Made by a program: the position numbers and the translations under genes. A stretch of 55,815 nt of DNA from an uncultured Clostridia bacterium (GTDB lineage: Bacteria > Bacillota > Clostridia > UMGS1810), in NCBI GenBank assembly GCA_934463165.1, contig CAKSJG010000019.1:1-55815 (forward strand), in the 5' to 3' direction. The notes under the pieces are model-generated. The model was not told the origin of the DNA. It did not search any database and worked only from the letters and a program-made list of their open reading frames with translations. Shown here piece after piece: positions 9,332 to 18,967 of the stretch; position 1 is the first letter of the stretch, and each line of letters opens with the position of its first letter.

Positions 9332-12300
9332 TTATTTCTTTCCGAGAACGGCAAATTCGGTTATACTGTTCCAGCCGCTTTCCGAATTTCCGTGACCGAG
9401 AAGTCTTACATATTTGGCAGATACACCGCCGATATCATAAAATTCATAATCGTTTGTCGTTCCGGACGTCGCGACGGATTTTACGGTAGTCCAGTTTGTT
9501 CCGTCATTCGAAATCTGAATGTCAAACATGGATTTTCTCGTTGTTCCGTTCATAACTGCAACGGCAACCGTATCTATCTTAACTTCCGATCCGAACTGCT
9601 GACATATCCACTGCTCACCTTCCGCCGACCAGCGTGTGTCAAGGTTTCCGTCAGCAACATTTACATCAATATTTTCCTCCTGCGGATTTGCGCTTGCAAA
9701 CACCAATGCAGGAGTATATCTGCGCATTGAGTTAACATCGGGCAGATCCTTAAGAACTCTGTATTTTATTGTGTAAATGCTGTATTTCTGCGGTTCATCG
9801 GCGCGGTATACTTTAACCATTGTCGGTATGTCGGTATTATTCGACTGATTTACCTCTACCGTAACGCCGTCATCTGCCTTTGCGCTTACCTTGCCTATAA
9901 CACCGTCTTTTGCCATTGCAATGTTATATGACATACTCTTCGGATCAAAATCATCAACCGTAACTCCGTCTATCGCAAGATCCGAAAGCAGCGGAGCCTC
10001 TGTTATTTCTCCGTCGGGTATCGTCCACTCGCTTATCGGCTGCGTGCCGTCATAGTATGAATTGATGTAGATATCATCGGGGTTAACCATTCTCATGTTA
10101 ATATATGCTTCTCCGCTTGCATATCCGTGAATTGTAACCTTTTTGCAGTTAACATTCTTATTCTGACCGTCGGGATCAGGAGATGTCGGAAGCGGTCTTG
10201 CGTCCATAGCAAGAATTTCATAGCCTGAAAATCCACCGATGTCAAACTGCATAAGCTCGGATTTTCCGTTTGCTGTCTTTGTGAGTTTAACAGTTTTCTT
10301 GTCAGAGCCTATTTCTATTTCCGTTCCGGACGGAACATTCATAAACCAATAAACCTCGCTGTTCGGTTTAATAAGCGTCATTTCATCGCGAACCACAACA
10401 GATTTTCTGTCATCCGTAAGACGTATTCCCCTTAAAAACTTAGACGCGTCTTCCTTGTATGATGAAGCCATATCCATAACAACATATGCTCCGCGCGGCT
10501 TGCTCTGTCTGTCGGTAACAACCATGTGTCCGTCAAAATCCTGACCGTAGCTGTCTTCTCTCGGGTTTAAAACTATGCAGTTATGTCCCTCTGTTCTTGT
10601 ACGGTAAAATGAAAATCTTGTTTCGTTAGAACCGAAATATCCCTTAAGTCCGTATGAATCCTGTGTAAGGTTGTTTGCCCATCGTTCTCCGTAAAGATCT
10701 ATCGTAAATGTACCACCGTCAAGATGTGAGTGACCGCCGATTGTATATCCGCCCTGTATTCCGACATATGACGCGTATTTATCATAGTAGGCGCTTCTCA
10801 TCGATGCAACCTCGATCGGTCTGTGATAAAGATCAAGAGCAAAATCAAACGGCTTGCATTCGCTGTCGGGCTTATAATACATAAGGTCTATTGCATTCGG
10901 AGTAAGTCCGTAAGCATCAACGGCTTTTTTTCGTGCCATAAGAAGATCGGATCTTCCGTAGAGATCAGCAACCTGGCTTATGGTATCGGATGTTGTATGG
11001 TTTGCGTATGAATCGCCAAAGTTAAATGCCGCCGTTGAACCGTCAAGAGATATCATATAATCCGCAACGTCATACATACCGAGCTTTAAGTTCATATCCG
11101 TTCCGATTGTATTTTCCATCGTCCGACACATCATGGAAAGATACTTTATGCAGTATGTCGTATAGTCACTGCCTTCTTCCCATCCGCCGTCCGGATATGC
11201 GGTACGCTCCATATATGCAATTGATTTTGCACTGTAAGAAAGGAGCTTTGAGCAAACCTCGGGGTATGCCTCATAAATTGCCGCTGCCGCAACCGCCGTG
11301 CCGCCGTTACATACGGCGCCCCAGTTGCCGTCTACCTTAACCCAAAACGATGAACCGTAGAGATTACCCTCATAAAAGTTAAGTGCATGTCGGAGTGCAT
11401 AGTCATACAGCTTCTTTTCAAAATATTGTCTTTCTTCGGGAGTGAATTTATCATAGAACCAGTCATAACCCATTGCTATTGCCGCGCCCATTTCACCGAC
11501 GTCGAGATAATGGTTTTGAGCATTCCAATCTGGGAATTCGCACGCTGCAAGCATTTCTTTTTTGGCTCTTTCAAAATACTTGTTATCACCCTTTATGAAA
11601 TACGCTGCAGAAAGCGGAAGGATCTTATTTAAAACCCCTCTCGATTCCTGAAGAATGTCGTTTGTTGCAGATGAAATTTTATATGAAACGGTACCCTGTT
11701 CCAATACTTCATCGGCATTCTTTATGACGATATCTGCCCATTTTGTGAAGCGTTCATCAGTGCCGTAAAGCTTTTTCATCTTATCAACTTCATTTCTTGT
11801 TATAAGCACTCTCGGATGCTGCGCATTTGTTTCTTCAAATTTTTCTTTAACCTGTTCCGGAGTTTGGAAGTCATAAAGCAAAAGATCACTGATATCCTGC
11901 AAAGTTGACTCGTTAACCTTAAACGAACCGCTCTCGGTAACAAGGCAGTACCTTCCGTCAACATCGTCTGTGTAGGTTCTGCCGAGAGCATCGGCAATAT
12001 CCTTTATGCAAACAAATGTTTTATCGCCGTCCGTTATGATATCTGTAATTTCTTTGTCACCAATTTTAATGCCGCTATCGCTCTTTACGGCTTCTGTTTT
12101 AAACGCATTGTTTACCGTACCGAGTTCTGCATAAAACTTTTTGTTTTCAAGCTTAACCGTGCCGTCTTCAAAATGATTTACATCATCGTAATATGCATTT
12201 TGTGACGCGGATTCAAAGGCAACATTGCCTTTAAGCATTGCAGCGCCGTTTTCCATTGTTTCAAATGAATAGTTCGGCTCGATGTTCCGGTTTTTAACAT

Positions 12301-13585
12301 CTATATACTTATTGCTTGCATAGGCATACATGTTATCTATCCATATTTCTCCGGTAGATTCTCCGCCTTCATCACCGCCTATAAAGCCTGCAATCCAAAT
12401 ATTGGTATTTGTAATATTTCTGTGGAAGCGTACGGATTTAACCGCAAGCTCGCCGTTTATGTAAAGATCATAGGTATACGTTTTAAAATCTATTACCGCC
12501 GAAAGCGTCACCCACTGTTTAAGCGGAATTTTTGTGATAACCGTCTGATTCGGACCCGCGCGAAGTGAACCGTCGCTGTCTGCGACAAGAAGACGCGAAT
12601 AAGTGTTTGAATCGTCTCTCAAAAGGAAGATATGACTCATTGCCTTATTCATTTTAGCAAGATAAACATCAGCCTGCAAAACAAGCGCTCCGCCCGTTTT
12701 CACATCGTACGATATCTGCGGACCCGACGATGAATCCTTTGTAAGACGGATCGCGCCGTCATTCGGATCGTCATACGGATTTACGACATCCACACCCGCG
12801 GTTTGTCTTGTATAGCCGCCGTCACAGTTGTTGTTTAAAAACATTTTAAGGTTTTTCTTCCCGGTATTTTTCGGTGCCGAATATTCGTTATATTTTTCCA
12901 TAGCGTCAAGCTTGGAATGTTCTATGGGATTAAGCCCCGTGTAAACGGCAACGTTGTCAAGATAAACATTTGTTAAATCCTCTGACACGTGACCGAAAGA
13001 AAACGACAGCTCCTTAAAAGACTTCGGGAGTCCTGTTTTTATATACCAGTCGCCGACCCTGCATTTGCCGTTTACATAAACGCTGACCTTTGACGTATCA
13101 GTGTTTACAACAAGATCATACTTGTTAAACGTTCTGCCCGTTCCGCCGATTTCTTTTCCGTCGGCAAGGGTTATTGTGCCCATATCGGTAAAGTTAAACA
13201 TTGTATAAGTTTTAGACGAGGAATCCATAATCTTAAGATTTCCCGAAACGGGTTTGCCGATACATTTTATGTCAAATGATAACACATACTGATTGGCATT
13301 TCCCGAAAATGTATAGCTTATGCTGTTATCAATGCCCTCTTTGCCGTCAACAGGCAAGCAGAGAGCCTTGTTTGTGTCGTTATCGTAGCTTTCGGCATAC
13401 GCTCCGTTATCACCTATCTGCGCGTCTTCGGGCTCGGCATTTGTCTCAAGCGAATTATACGATTTGCAAAGCAAAAACTGCGTATTGCCGGCAAATACGT
13501 CAAGCGACGCATATTGCATCGTACCAACGCCCAAAACAAACGCTGCCGCAAGGCTCACGGCACGCTTAAATCCTTTCTTTTTCAT
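9332..13585 (-). CDS. Secreted heparinase II/III-family polysaccharide lyase (1417 aa)
   Basis: The protein is predicted to cleave an acidic polysaccharide by beta-elimination outside the cell; the substrate is not known. Residues 1-32 form a signal peptide. Two LamG-like regions follow (about 35-215 and 250-420), then a segment resembling a copper-amine-oxidase-N/stalk module (about 470-560). The lyase part begins near 590 with ITRNEVDKMKKLYG; the alpha/alpha toroid has NWGAVCNGG, and the beta-sandwich domain has GGHSHLDGGTF near 950, with the His expected in this fold. A cadherin-like beta domain (about 1200-1285) and a C-terminal F5/8-type-C carbohydrate-binding domain (about 1293-1417, DGNLDTRWSAEG) end it. 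It has no SLH domain, unlike its paralogue at 29,658-34,040. It is the first gene of a leftward operon, with AAGGAGAG eight bases before the ATG. Confidence 0.88.
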   Translation of the reverse strand: MKKKGFKRAVSLAAAFVLGVGTMQYASLDVFAGNTQFLLCKSYNSLETNAEPEDAQIGDNGAYAESYDNDTNKALCLPVDGKEGIDNSISYTFSGNANQYVLSFDIKCIGKPVSGNLKIMDSSSKTYTMFNFTDMGTITLADGKEIGGTGRTFNKYDLVVNTDTSKVSVYVNGKCRVGDWYIKTGLPKSFKELSFSFGHVSEDLTNVYLDNVAVYTGLNPIEHSKLDAMEKYNEYSAPKNTGKKNLKMFLNNNCDGGYTRQTAGVDVVNPYDDPNDGAIRLTKDSSSGPQISYDVKTGGALVLQADVYLAKMNKAMSHIFLLRDDSNTYSRLLVADSDGSLRAGPNQTVITKIPLKQWVTLSAVIDFKTYTYDLYINGELAVKSVRFHRNITNTNIWIAGFIGGDEGGESTGEIWIDNMYAYASNKYIDVKNRNIEPNYSFETMENGAAMLKGNVAFESASQNAYYDDVNHFEDGTVKLENKKFYAELGTVNNAFKTEAVKSDSGIKIGDKEITDIITDGDKTFVCIKDIADALGRTYTDDVDGRYCLVTESGSFKVNESTLQDISDLLLYDFQTPEQVKEKFEETNAQHPRVLITRNEVDKMKKLYGTDERFTKWADIVIKNADEVLEQGTVSYKISSATNDILQESRGVLNKILPLSAAYFIKGDNKYFERAKKEMLAACEFPDWNAQNHYLDVGEMGAAIAMGYDWFYDKFTPEERQYFEKKLYDYALRHALNFYEGNLYGSSFWVKVDGNWGAVCNGGTAVAAAAIYEAYPEVCSKLLSYSAKSIAYMERTAYPDGGWEEGSDYTTYCIKYLSMMCRTMENTIGTDMNLKLGMYDVADYMISLDGSTAAFNFGDSYANHTTSDTISQVADLYGRSDLLMARKKAVDAYGLTPNAIDLMYYKPDSECKPFDFALDLYHRPIEVASMRSAYYDKYASYVGIQGGYTIGGHSHLDGGTFTIDLYGERWANNLTQDSYGLKGYFGSNETRFSFYRTRTEGHNCIVLNPREDSYGQDFDGHMVVTDRQSKPRGAYVVMDMASSYKEDASKFLRGIRLTDDRKSVVVRDEMTLIKPNSEVYWFMNVPSGTEIEIGSDKKTVKLTKTANGKSELMQFDIGGFSGYEILAMDARPLPTSPDPDGQNKNVNCKKVTIHGYASGEAYINMRMVNPDDIYINSYYDGTQPISEWTIPDGEITEAPLLSDLAIDGVTVDDFDPKSMSYNIAMAKDGVIGKVSAKADDGVTVEVNQSNNTDIPTMVKVYRADEPQKYSIYTIKYRVLKDLPDVNSMRRYTPALVFASANPQEENIDVNVADGNLDTRWSAEGEQWICQQFGSEVKIDTVAVAVMNGTTRKSMFDIQISNDGTNWTTVKSVATSGTTNDYEFYDIGGVSAKYVRLLGHGNSESGWNSITEFAVLGKK

Positions 13586-13666
13586 AGAATTTTCTCTCCT
13601 TTCAAAATTCTGAATTTTATTTAATAATCATATCTTCAGTCAAACTGAATAATCATCCATGTTATA

Positions 13667-13695
13667 ATTATAATATATTTTTAAAATTCTATCAA
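13667..13695 (-). promoter_or_regulatory. Sigma-A promoter of the first lyase/SLH operon
   Basis: On the minus strand TTGATA, a 17-bp spacer and TATAAT are present, about 80 bases upstream of the lyase start. The expected leader holds a small palindrome TTCAGT-CAA-ACTGAA (13,635-13,649) flanked by direct repeats AATAATCAT, which could be a regulator site. Confidence 0.8.
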
Positions 13696-13812
13696 GACAA
13701 TTAAGAAGTTTATAAAGCAAATTTCGGACATTTAATAACAAAATTTAAATGCTTATACAAAAGATGAAACCATATGCCTCATTTTGCAGAAAAAATTATT
13801 CAAAACCCACAA

Positions 13813-13841
13813 TTGACAAAAAATAAATCAAGATATATAAT
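13813..13841 (+). promoter_or_regulatory. Perfect-consensus sigma-A promoter of the MATE gene
   Basis: TTGACA, a 17-bp spacer and TATAAT match the consensus at all twelve positions. The start point would be near 13,848, which leaves a short leader containing the GGAG at 13,864 that serves the ATG at 13,877. Confidence 0.85.
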
Positions 13842-13876
13842 CGTCATTAATAATGAAGCGATCGGAGTTTAATTTT

Positions 13877-15196
13877 ATGGATACAAATGAATTTTTCGGC
13901 AACGAAAAAATAAGCAAAATTTTATTTAAGCTTGCGCCTCCCGTTATGCTTGCACAGCTGATACAGGCGCTTTACAACATTGTTGACAGTCTGTATATCG
14001 GCAGATACGGATCAAGCGGACTTACGGCGCTTTCTATTATATGTCCTATTCAGCTTCTTATGATTGCAATTGCCGTCGGAACCGGTGTCGGAGTAAACAC
14101 AATAATGGCTGCAAAGCTTGGCAGCGGTAACGAAAAAGAGTCAAAAGAGTATGCCGGAATCGGAACACCGCTCGAAATAATACTTTGGTTCATATTTTCA
14201 GCCGTATGCTTTTTCATCATGCCTTATTATGCACGTATGTCCACATCCTCGCCCGAGGTAATACGAGACGTTACAATATACGGAAGAATTGTGTGCATAT
14301 TTAGCTTCGGACTTTTTCTGGAAAGTATGTGGTCAAAAATACTTCAGGCAAATGGGGATATGAAAACACCGATGTATGCGCAAATCATCGGAGCGGTGAC
14401 AAATATAATACTCGACCCGCTTCTGATTTTCGGAATGTTTTTCTTTCCCGAAATGGGTATCGCGGGAGCTGCAACCGCAACAGTCGCAGGGCAAATTGCA
14501 GCGGCTATTGTTGTTATGAAAAAAGGATTTCAGAAAATGCCAGAAAAAAACAAATTTATACCGTATACCAAAAAGACATTTGCTGCCGGTATGCCGAACA
14601 TATTAATGCAATCTGCCTATACGCTTTACATATTGGGGCTTAATCTGATACTTTCACGCTTTTCCGATCAGGCGGTTACCGCGCTCGGATTGTACTATAA
14701 ATGGCAAACTCTCTTTTTGATTCCGTTTGAAGCAATGCAGGCATGCATAGTTCCCATTATAAGCTTTAATTACGCGGCAAAAAATATTTTCAGATGCAGA
14801 AAAATAATTTCTTTATCCGTAATTTTTGAAGTTACGTTTATGGCTGTCGGAGCAATGTGCTTTTGGCTCATACCCGGGCAGATGCTTGCGGTTTTTACCA
14901 AAGACAGGGAGGTCATAAGTATAGGTTCATACGGTCTGAGAATTATCGCGATAAGCTTCTTCCCGATGGTTACGTCTCTTACTTTCCCGGTATTTTTTCA
15001 GGCTGTGGGATGTGCGTTTAAAAGCTCTCTTCTTACGGTTATCAGAACTATGATACTTTTTGTGCCGCTCGGATATGTATTTTCAAAATTCGGGCTGAAA
15101 AGCTTCTGGCTGACATTTCCGATAACGGAAATTCTGACAACAAGCGTAGGATTGGTATTTTACAAAAGCTTTATAAAAGCTCATTTACGGTCATAA
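13877..15196 (+). CDS. MATE-family efflux transporter (439 aa)
   Basis: This is an inner-membrane multidrug/toxin exporter of the MATE (MatE/DinF/NorM-like) family, probably cation-coupled. The N-terminus has the family layout: ISKILFKLAPPVMLAQLIQ, then YNIVDSLYIGRYG. About twelve hydrophobic segments and a near two-fold internal repeat fill the usual ~440 residues. The ATG at 13,877 is preferred to the in-frame ATG at 13,853 because GGAG lies nine bases before it, whereas the earlier one lies almost at the transcription start and has no ribosome site. It is a single-gene unit with its own consensus promoter and a strong terminator. Its substrate is unknown. Confidence 0.93.
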   Translation: MDTNEFFGNEKISKILFKLAPPVMLAQLIQALYNIVDSLYIGRYGSSGLTALSIICPIQLLMIAIAVGTGVGVNTIMAAKLGSGNEKESKEYAGIGTPLEIILWFIFSAVCFFIMPYYARMSTSSPEVIRDVTIYGRIVCIFSFGLFLESMWSKILQANGDMKTPMYAQIIGAVTNIILDPLLIFGMFFFPEMGIAGAATATVAGQIAAAIVVMKKGFQKMPEKNKFIPYTKKTFAAGMPNILMQSAYTLYILGLNLILSRFSDQAVTALGLYYKWQTLFLIPFEAMQACIVPIISFNYAAKNIFRCRKIISLSVIFEVTFMAVGAMCFWLIPGQMLAVFTKDREVISIGSYGLRIIAISFFPMVTSLTFPVFFQAVGCAFKSSLLTVIRTMILFVPLGYVFSKFGLKSFWLTFPITEILTTSVGLVFYKSFIKAHLRS

Positions 15197-15202
15197 ATGT
15201 TA

Positions 15203-15238
15203 ATGAGGCAAAACAATTTTGTTTTGCCTCATATTTTT
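15203..15238 (+). terminator. Rho-independent terminator between convergent genes
   Basis: A 12-bp perfect stem (ATGAGGCAAAAC and its complement) with a short loop is followed by TATTTTTT. It lies seven bases after the MATE stop codon and just past the end of the leftward aldo/keto reductase gene. Confidence 0.9.
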
Positions 15239-15242
15239 TGCG

Positions 15243-16232
15243 TCACAGAGATATTTCGTCTATTTTTCTGAGTTCTTCGTCTGAAAATCCGGTGTTTTTA
15301 ACAGCCTTGATATTGTCAAGTATCTGCTCGGGTTTTGATGCTCCTATAAGCACCGACGTCACAATGCCGTCTTTTAAAACCCATGCAAGCGCCATTTCGG
15401 CAAGAGTCTGTCCGCGTTTGTGTGCAATTTCGTTCAAAGCTTTTATTTTTGATATCTTCTCGTCCGTCACTGCCGATTCTTTAAGAAATCTTCCGTCGGT
15501 TTTTATGCGGCTGTCCGACGGAATTCCGTTTAAATATCTGTCTGTCAGCATTCCCTGCGCAAGAGGACTGAAAGCAATTATGCCCTTTTGAAGCTTTTTG
15601 GCTGTATCTTTCAGACCGTTATTTTCTATTGTTCTGTCAAATATCGAATACCTGTTCTGATTTATTATAAACGGACATTTGAGCTCGTCTAAAATTCTGC
15701 ATGCTTCCTCAAGACGCTTGCCGTCATAGTTTGATATTCCCGCGTAAAGAGCCTTACCGCTTTGCACGGCCTGCGCAAGCGCGCCCATGGTCTCTTCAAG
15801 AGGGGTATCATAATCGGGGCAATGATGATAAAATATATCAACATAATCAAGCCCCATGCGCTTAAGGCTTTGGTCAAGGCTTGCAAGAATATATTTTCTG
15901 CTGCCTTTATTTCCGTACGGACCGTCCCACATTTCGTAACCCGCCTTTGTGCTTATTATCATTTCATCGCGGTATGCACTCATTTCTTCTCTGACGATTT
16001 TGCCGAAGTTTTTCTCCGCGCTGCCCTCGGACGGACCGTAGTTGTTTGCAAGGTCAAAATGTGTGATTCCGTTATCAAATGCCGTAAAACACATCGCTTT
16101 CATATTAGAATAGCTTGAATTGTCTCCGAAGTTATGCCAAAGACCGAAAGACACCGCCGGAAGCAAAAGTCCGCTTCTGCCGCATCTGTTATATTTCATT
16201 TCAACATATCTGTTTTTGTCTGCATTATACAT
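15243..16232 (-). CDS. Aldo/keto reductase, YghZ-like (329 aa)
   Basis: This is an NADPH-dependent carbonyl reductase of the (beta/alpha)8 aldo/keto reductase superfamily. The closest recognisable group is YghZ / L-glyceraldehyde-3-phosphate reductase-like (AKR14), from FDLANNYGPSEGSAEKNFG with the catalytic Tyr. Also visible are ISTKAGYEMWDGPYG with the Lys and DIFYHHCPD with the His. The C-terminal cofactor-binding motif is present (SVLIGASKPEQILDN). The ATG at 16,232 is used because AAGGAG lies eight bases before it; the upstream in-frame GTG abuts the ribosome site itself. It lies 14 bases after the sugar-binding protein gene and is the last gene of the sensing operon, so it may act on a sugar or aldehyde handled by this locus (inference). 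Confidence 0.9.
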   Translation of the reverse strand: MYNADKNRYVEMKYNRCGRSGLLLPAVSFGLWHNFGDNSSYSNMKAMCFTAFDNGITHFDLANNYGPSEGSAEKNFGKIVREEMSAYRDEMIISTKAGYEMWDGPYGNKGSRKYILASLDQSLKRMGLDYVDIFYHHCPDYDTPLEETMGALAQAVQSGKALYAGISNYDGKRLEEACRILDELKCPFIINQNRYSIFDRTIENNGLKDTAKKLQKGIIAFSPLAQGMLTDRYLNGIPSDSRIKTDGRFLKESAVTDEKISKIKALNEIAHKRGQTLAEMALAWVLKDGIVTSVLIGASKPEQILDNIKAVKNTGFSDEELRKIDEISL

Positions 16233-16246
16233 AATGTACACTCCTT

Positions 16247-17215
16247 TTACTTAAATCTGAATACTAATTTTTGTATGTCTTTATCAAAAAGATTATTTTT
16301 GTTTACTGCTATGGCATCGGTATAAATTTCTTTTTTTTGCGGCATCTCACCCGAGATAAGATCTGCCGCATTTTTTATGCCGAGATAGCCGATTGCAAAC
16401 GGGTTTTGGACAATAAGAGTATCTATCTCACCGGTTTCAAGCATACCTACCGAAACGGAATTTGTATCAAACCCTATTGCATGAACTTTTTCGCCTAAAT
16501 TAAGCTGTTTTACGGAATTGCCTATTCCGAGGGTCATCCATTCGTTAAAACCGACAAGCACATTTATCTCGGGGTGCTGCGCAATTAAAGAGTTAACAGC
16601 TGACACCACACTTTGAGTATTGCTGTTGACATTTACGGCAGAGACTATTTTTGCATTTTTGATATCTTTTAAATACTGCCTGAATCCGTCCTCGCGCTGC
16701 ATTCCGTTTTCGGTGCTTTTATAGTAATTTATGAGCCCGATGTTTATATCTTCGTCACACGAAAAACACTTTACCGCCGCCTCCGCAGCCTTTTTTCCGG
16801 CATCAAAATTATCTGTTCCTATAAACATACTCACTCTGTCGGAATTTACACTGCTGTCTACGGTTACAACCTTTACACCCGAACGTACGGCATTGTTTAC
16901 CGTTTCCGCCGATTTTTCATAATCGATTGCGGAAAGGACAATTGCGTCAACCTTATTTTTAACCGCATTTTCTATGAGTTTGTTCTGGGTGACATAATCC
17001 TCTTCGTTTTCGGGGCCTTCAAATGTAACGGCAACGTTATATTCGGTAGACGCAGCATCGACGCCGTTTTTTACACTGTGCCAAAAATCAGAGTCAAGAG
17101 CCTTTACGATTACGGCAATTTTCTTTTGTTCGGTTGTTTTGGATGAGCATGACGGCATGAATATAACCGACAATGATATACACAGAATTACAGCCAAAAA
17201 TTTATTTTTCTTCAT
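16247..17215 (-). CDS. Sugar-binding lipoprotein, probable sensor partner of the kinase (322 aa)
   Basis: This is a type-I periplasmic-binding-protein fold (Peripla_BP_4, RbsB-like) anchored as a lipoprotein: signal peptide, then the lipobox-like MPSCSS with Cys near residue 23. The core has IAVIVKALDSDFWHSVKNG and IGTDNFDAGKKAA, typical of the family. Its start codon lies inside the 3' end of the sensor kinase gene (14-base overlap, own AAGGAG), so the two are translationally coupled. It is not beside a permease of its own. The arrangement resembles XylFII-LytS-YesN of Clostridium beijerinckii, where a binding protein presents sugar to the kinase. By that analogy it senses rather than transports; an ABC-import role with the mgl genes is the alternative. 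Confidence 0.85.
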   Translation of the reverse strand: MKKNKFLAVILCISLSVIFMPSCSSKTTEQKKIAVIVKALDSDFWHSVKNGVDAASTEYNVAVTFEGPENEEDYVTQNKLIENAVKNKVDAIVLSAIDYEKSAETVNNAVRSGVKVVTVDSSVNSDRVSMFIGTDNFDAGKKAAEAAVKCFSCDEDINIGLINYYKSTENGMQREDGFRQYLKDIKNAKIVSAVNVNSNTQSVVSAVNSLIAQHPEINVLVGFNEWMTLGIGNSVKQLNLGEKVHAIGFDTNSVSVGMLETGEIDTLIVQNPFAIGYLGIKNAADLISGEMPQKKEIYTDAIAVNKNNLFDKDIQKLVFRFK

Positions 17216-18941
17216 CGGTATTCTCCTTTGTGATTTTGGGTATTCTTGCCGTTATTTCGGTGCCGACATCAAGCTCGCTCTTTATGGTAAGACCGTATTT
17301 ATCACCAAAATATATTTTCAGACGGTCATTGACATTTTTAATGCCTATTCCGCTTGAATCGCTGCGTTTTTTTCCGAGAATCTTTTTGCACTGCTCCTCC
17401 GTCATTCCCACACCGTTATCGGATACTGTCATCAGAATATCGTTTTCGTCATCGGGCGCCTGCTTTACGCAAACTCTAATCTCACCGTCGTCAACAAGCC
17501 TGTTTATTCCGTGATAAATGGCATTTTCGACAAGAGGCTGCAGAGTGATTTTGTTGCACAGACAGCTTTCAAGCTTTTCGTCAACGTCAAACGTATAGGT
17601 AAACTGTGATCTGTATCGGTAGCTCTGAATTATGAGATAATTTTTAACGTGATCAATCTCTTCTCTGACCGTTATAAGCTCACGCCCGCGGCTTATGCTT
17701 ATTCTGAAAAGCTTTGCAAGCGCACACACCATTTTGGACGCGTCCCCGTTTTCTCCGCATTCGCACATCCACTGTATGGAATCAAGAGTGTTATATAAAA
17801 AATGCGGATTGATTTGCGCCTGAAGAGCCTTAAGCTCTGTTTTCCGAAGCTCGTTTTCCTCCCGGCGCACTTTTTCCATAAGGTTTTTTATTTCACCGGA
17901 CATATGCTCGAATGAATCCGAAAGACTAACGATTTCGCTTACATTTTCTTCACCGCCCGAAAATGTGAAATTTTCCGCATCGTTTTCAAATCTTTTCATG
18001 GCACGGATGAGTGATTTAAGCGGAGCGTTGACGAATCTGGAATACACTGCAAGAATTGCAATCGAAATAAGCACACAGCACATAAAAGAAATTAAAATGC
18101 TTAAAAGTATCTGCCTTTTCCCCTCAGCGGCAATTTCATCCGTATAGCTTACACCGACTATTCTCCATGTTCCGCTGCCCATTGTTTTTAAAGTGTAGAT
18201 AACATTGCCGCTTGTCGTTATACCGTCCGTCAATGATTTTATACGGTTCATGGCCTCCGTTTTTAAACCCGAAAACAACACCTGCTGCTGCGGATGGTAT
18301 ATTATATTTCCGTTTCTGTCAGCAATAAAGCAGTAACCGCGTCTGCCTATTCCGACATGGTCGATATAGCCCGCAATTTCGGAGAATTCAAAATCTATTG
18401 CGGCATATGTACCGTTTTTTTCATCATTAAGCTTTGCCGCAACCGTAATAACCCACGGATACTTGCCGTCAAAAAGCGTCTGAACATGCGGCGCCGTAAT
18501 TGCAAATTCGGGTTCGCTTTCAAACAGAGCCTTATCAAATGATAAATTTTTATAAGCGCTGCCTTTAAGACATGCTCCGCTTCCGACACAATTTAATATC
18601 TCGCCGTTTTCACCGTAAACCGTAACGGCATAGATATCACTTTGCACATGAGTAAGCGTTGAAAGCTTGGTTTTAAGGTCATAGTCGTTTTCGGAATTTT
18701 CAATAATACTTTTTACAAAAGAAAGCTTGCTTTTCATGGTTTCAAAATAATTGTTCACAGCAAGCTCCGTCTGCCCTATCATCTGATCCGAATTGACCTC
18801 GGCATCGCTCATAAGCGCATTGTTGTATACCGATGCAAATATGGCAACGCATATCGATACCGCTGTGATTACGGCAACGGTTATGGATATTACTGTTATT
18901 GACGATAAGCTTACATGCGGTCCGTTTTTTTTACCGTTCAT
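17202..18941 (-). CDS. YesM/LytS-type sensor histidine kinase (579 aa)
   Basis: This is a membrane sensor kinase that phosphorylates the AraC-type regulator encoded next to it. There is one membrane segment at about 14-36, then an extracellular Cache-like sensor domain (about 40-270), a second membrane segment (about 272-297) and a HAMP-like linker. The His_kinase domain has QINPHFLYNTLDS with phospho-acceptor His380. The HATPase domain has QPLVENAIYHGI (N box), SDNGVGM and GIGIKNVNDRL. AAAGGGG lies upstream of the ATG. The gene is 26 bases after the response regulator and overlaps the following binding-protein gene, so the three should be made together. Confidence 0.92.
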   Translation of the reverse strand: MNGKKNGPHVSLSSITVISITVAVITAVSICVAIFASVYNNALMSDAEVNSDQMIGQTELAVNNYFETMKSKLSFVKSIIENSENDYDLKTKLSTLTHVQSDIYAVTVYGENGEILNCVGSGACLKGSAYKNLSFDKALFESEPEFAITAPHVQTLFDGKYPWVITVAAKLNDEKNGTYAAIDFEFSEIAGYIDHVGIGRRGYCFIADRNGNIIYHPQQQVLFSGLKTEAMNRIKSLTDGITTSGNVIYTLKTMGSGTWRIVGVSYTDEIAAEGKRQILLSILISFMCCVLISIAILAVYSRFVNAPLKSLIRAMKRFENDAENFTFSGGEENVSEIVSLSDSFEHMSGEIKNLMEKVRREENELRKTELKALQAQINPHFLYNTLDSIQWMCECGENGDASKMVCALAKLFRISISRGRELITVREEIDHVKNYLIIQSYRYRSQFTYTFDVDEKLESCLCNKITLQPLVENAIYHGINRLVDDGEIRVCVKQAPDDENDILMTVSDNGVGMTEEQCKKILGKKRSDSSGIGIKNVNDRLKIYFGDKYGLTIKSELDVGTEITARIPKITKENTDEEK

Positions 18942-18967
18942 GATAATCGAAAACCCCTTTTATGCAA

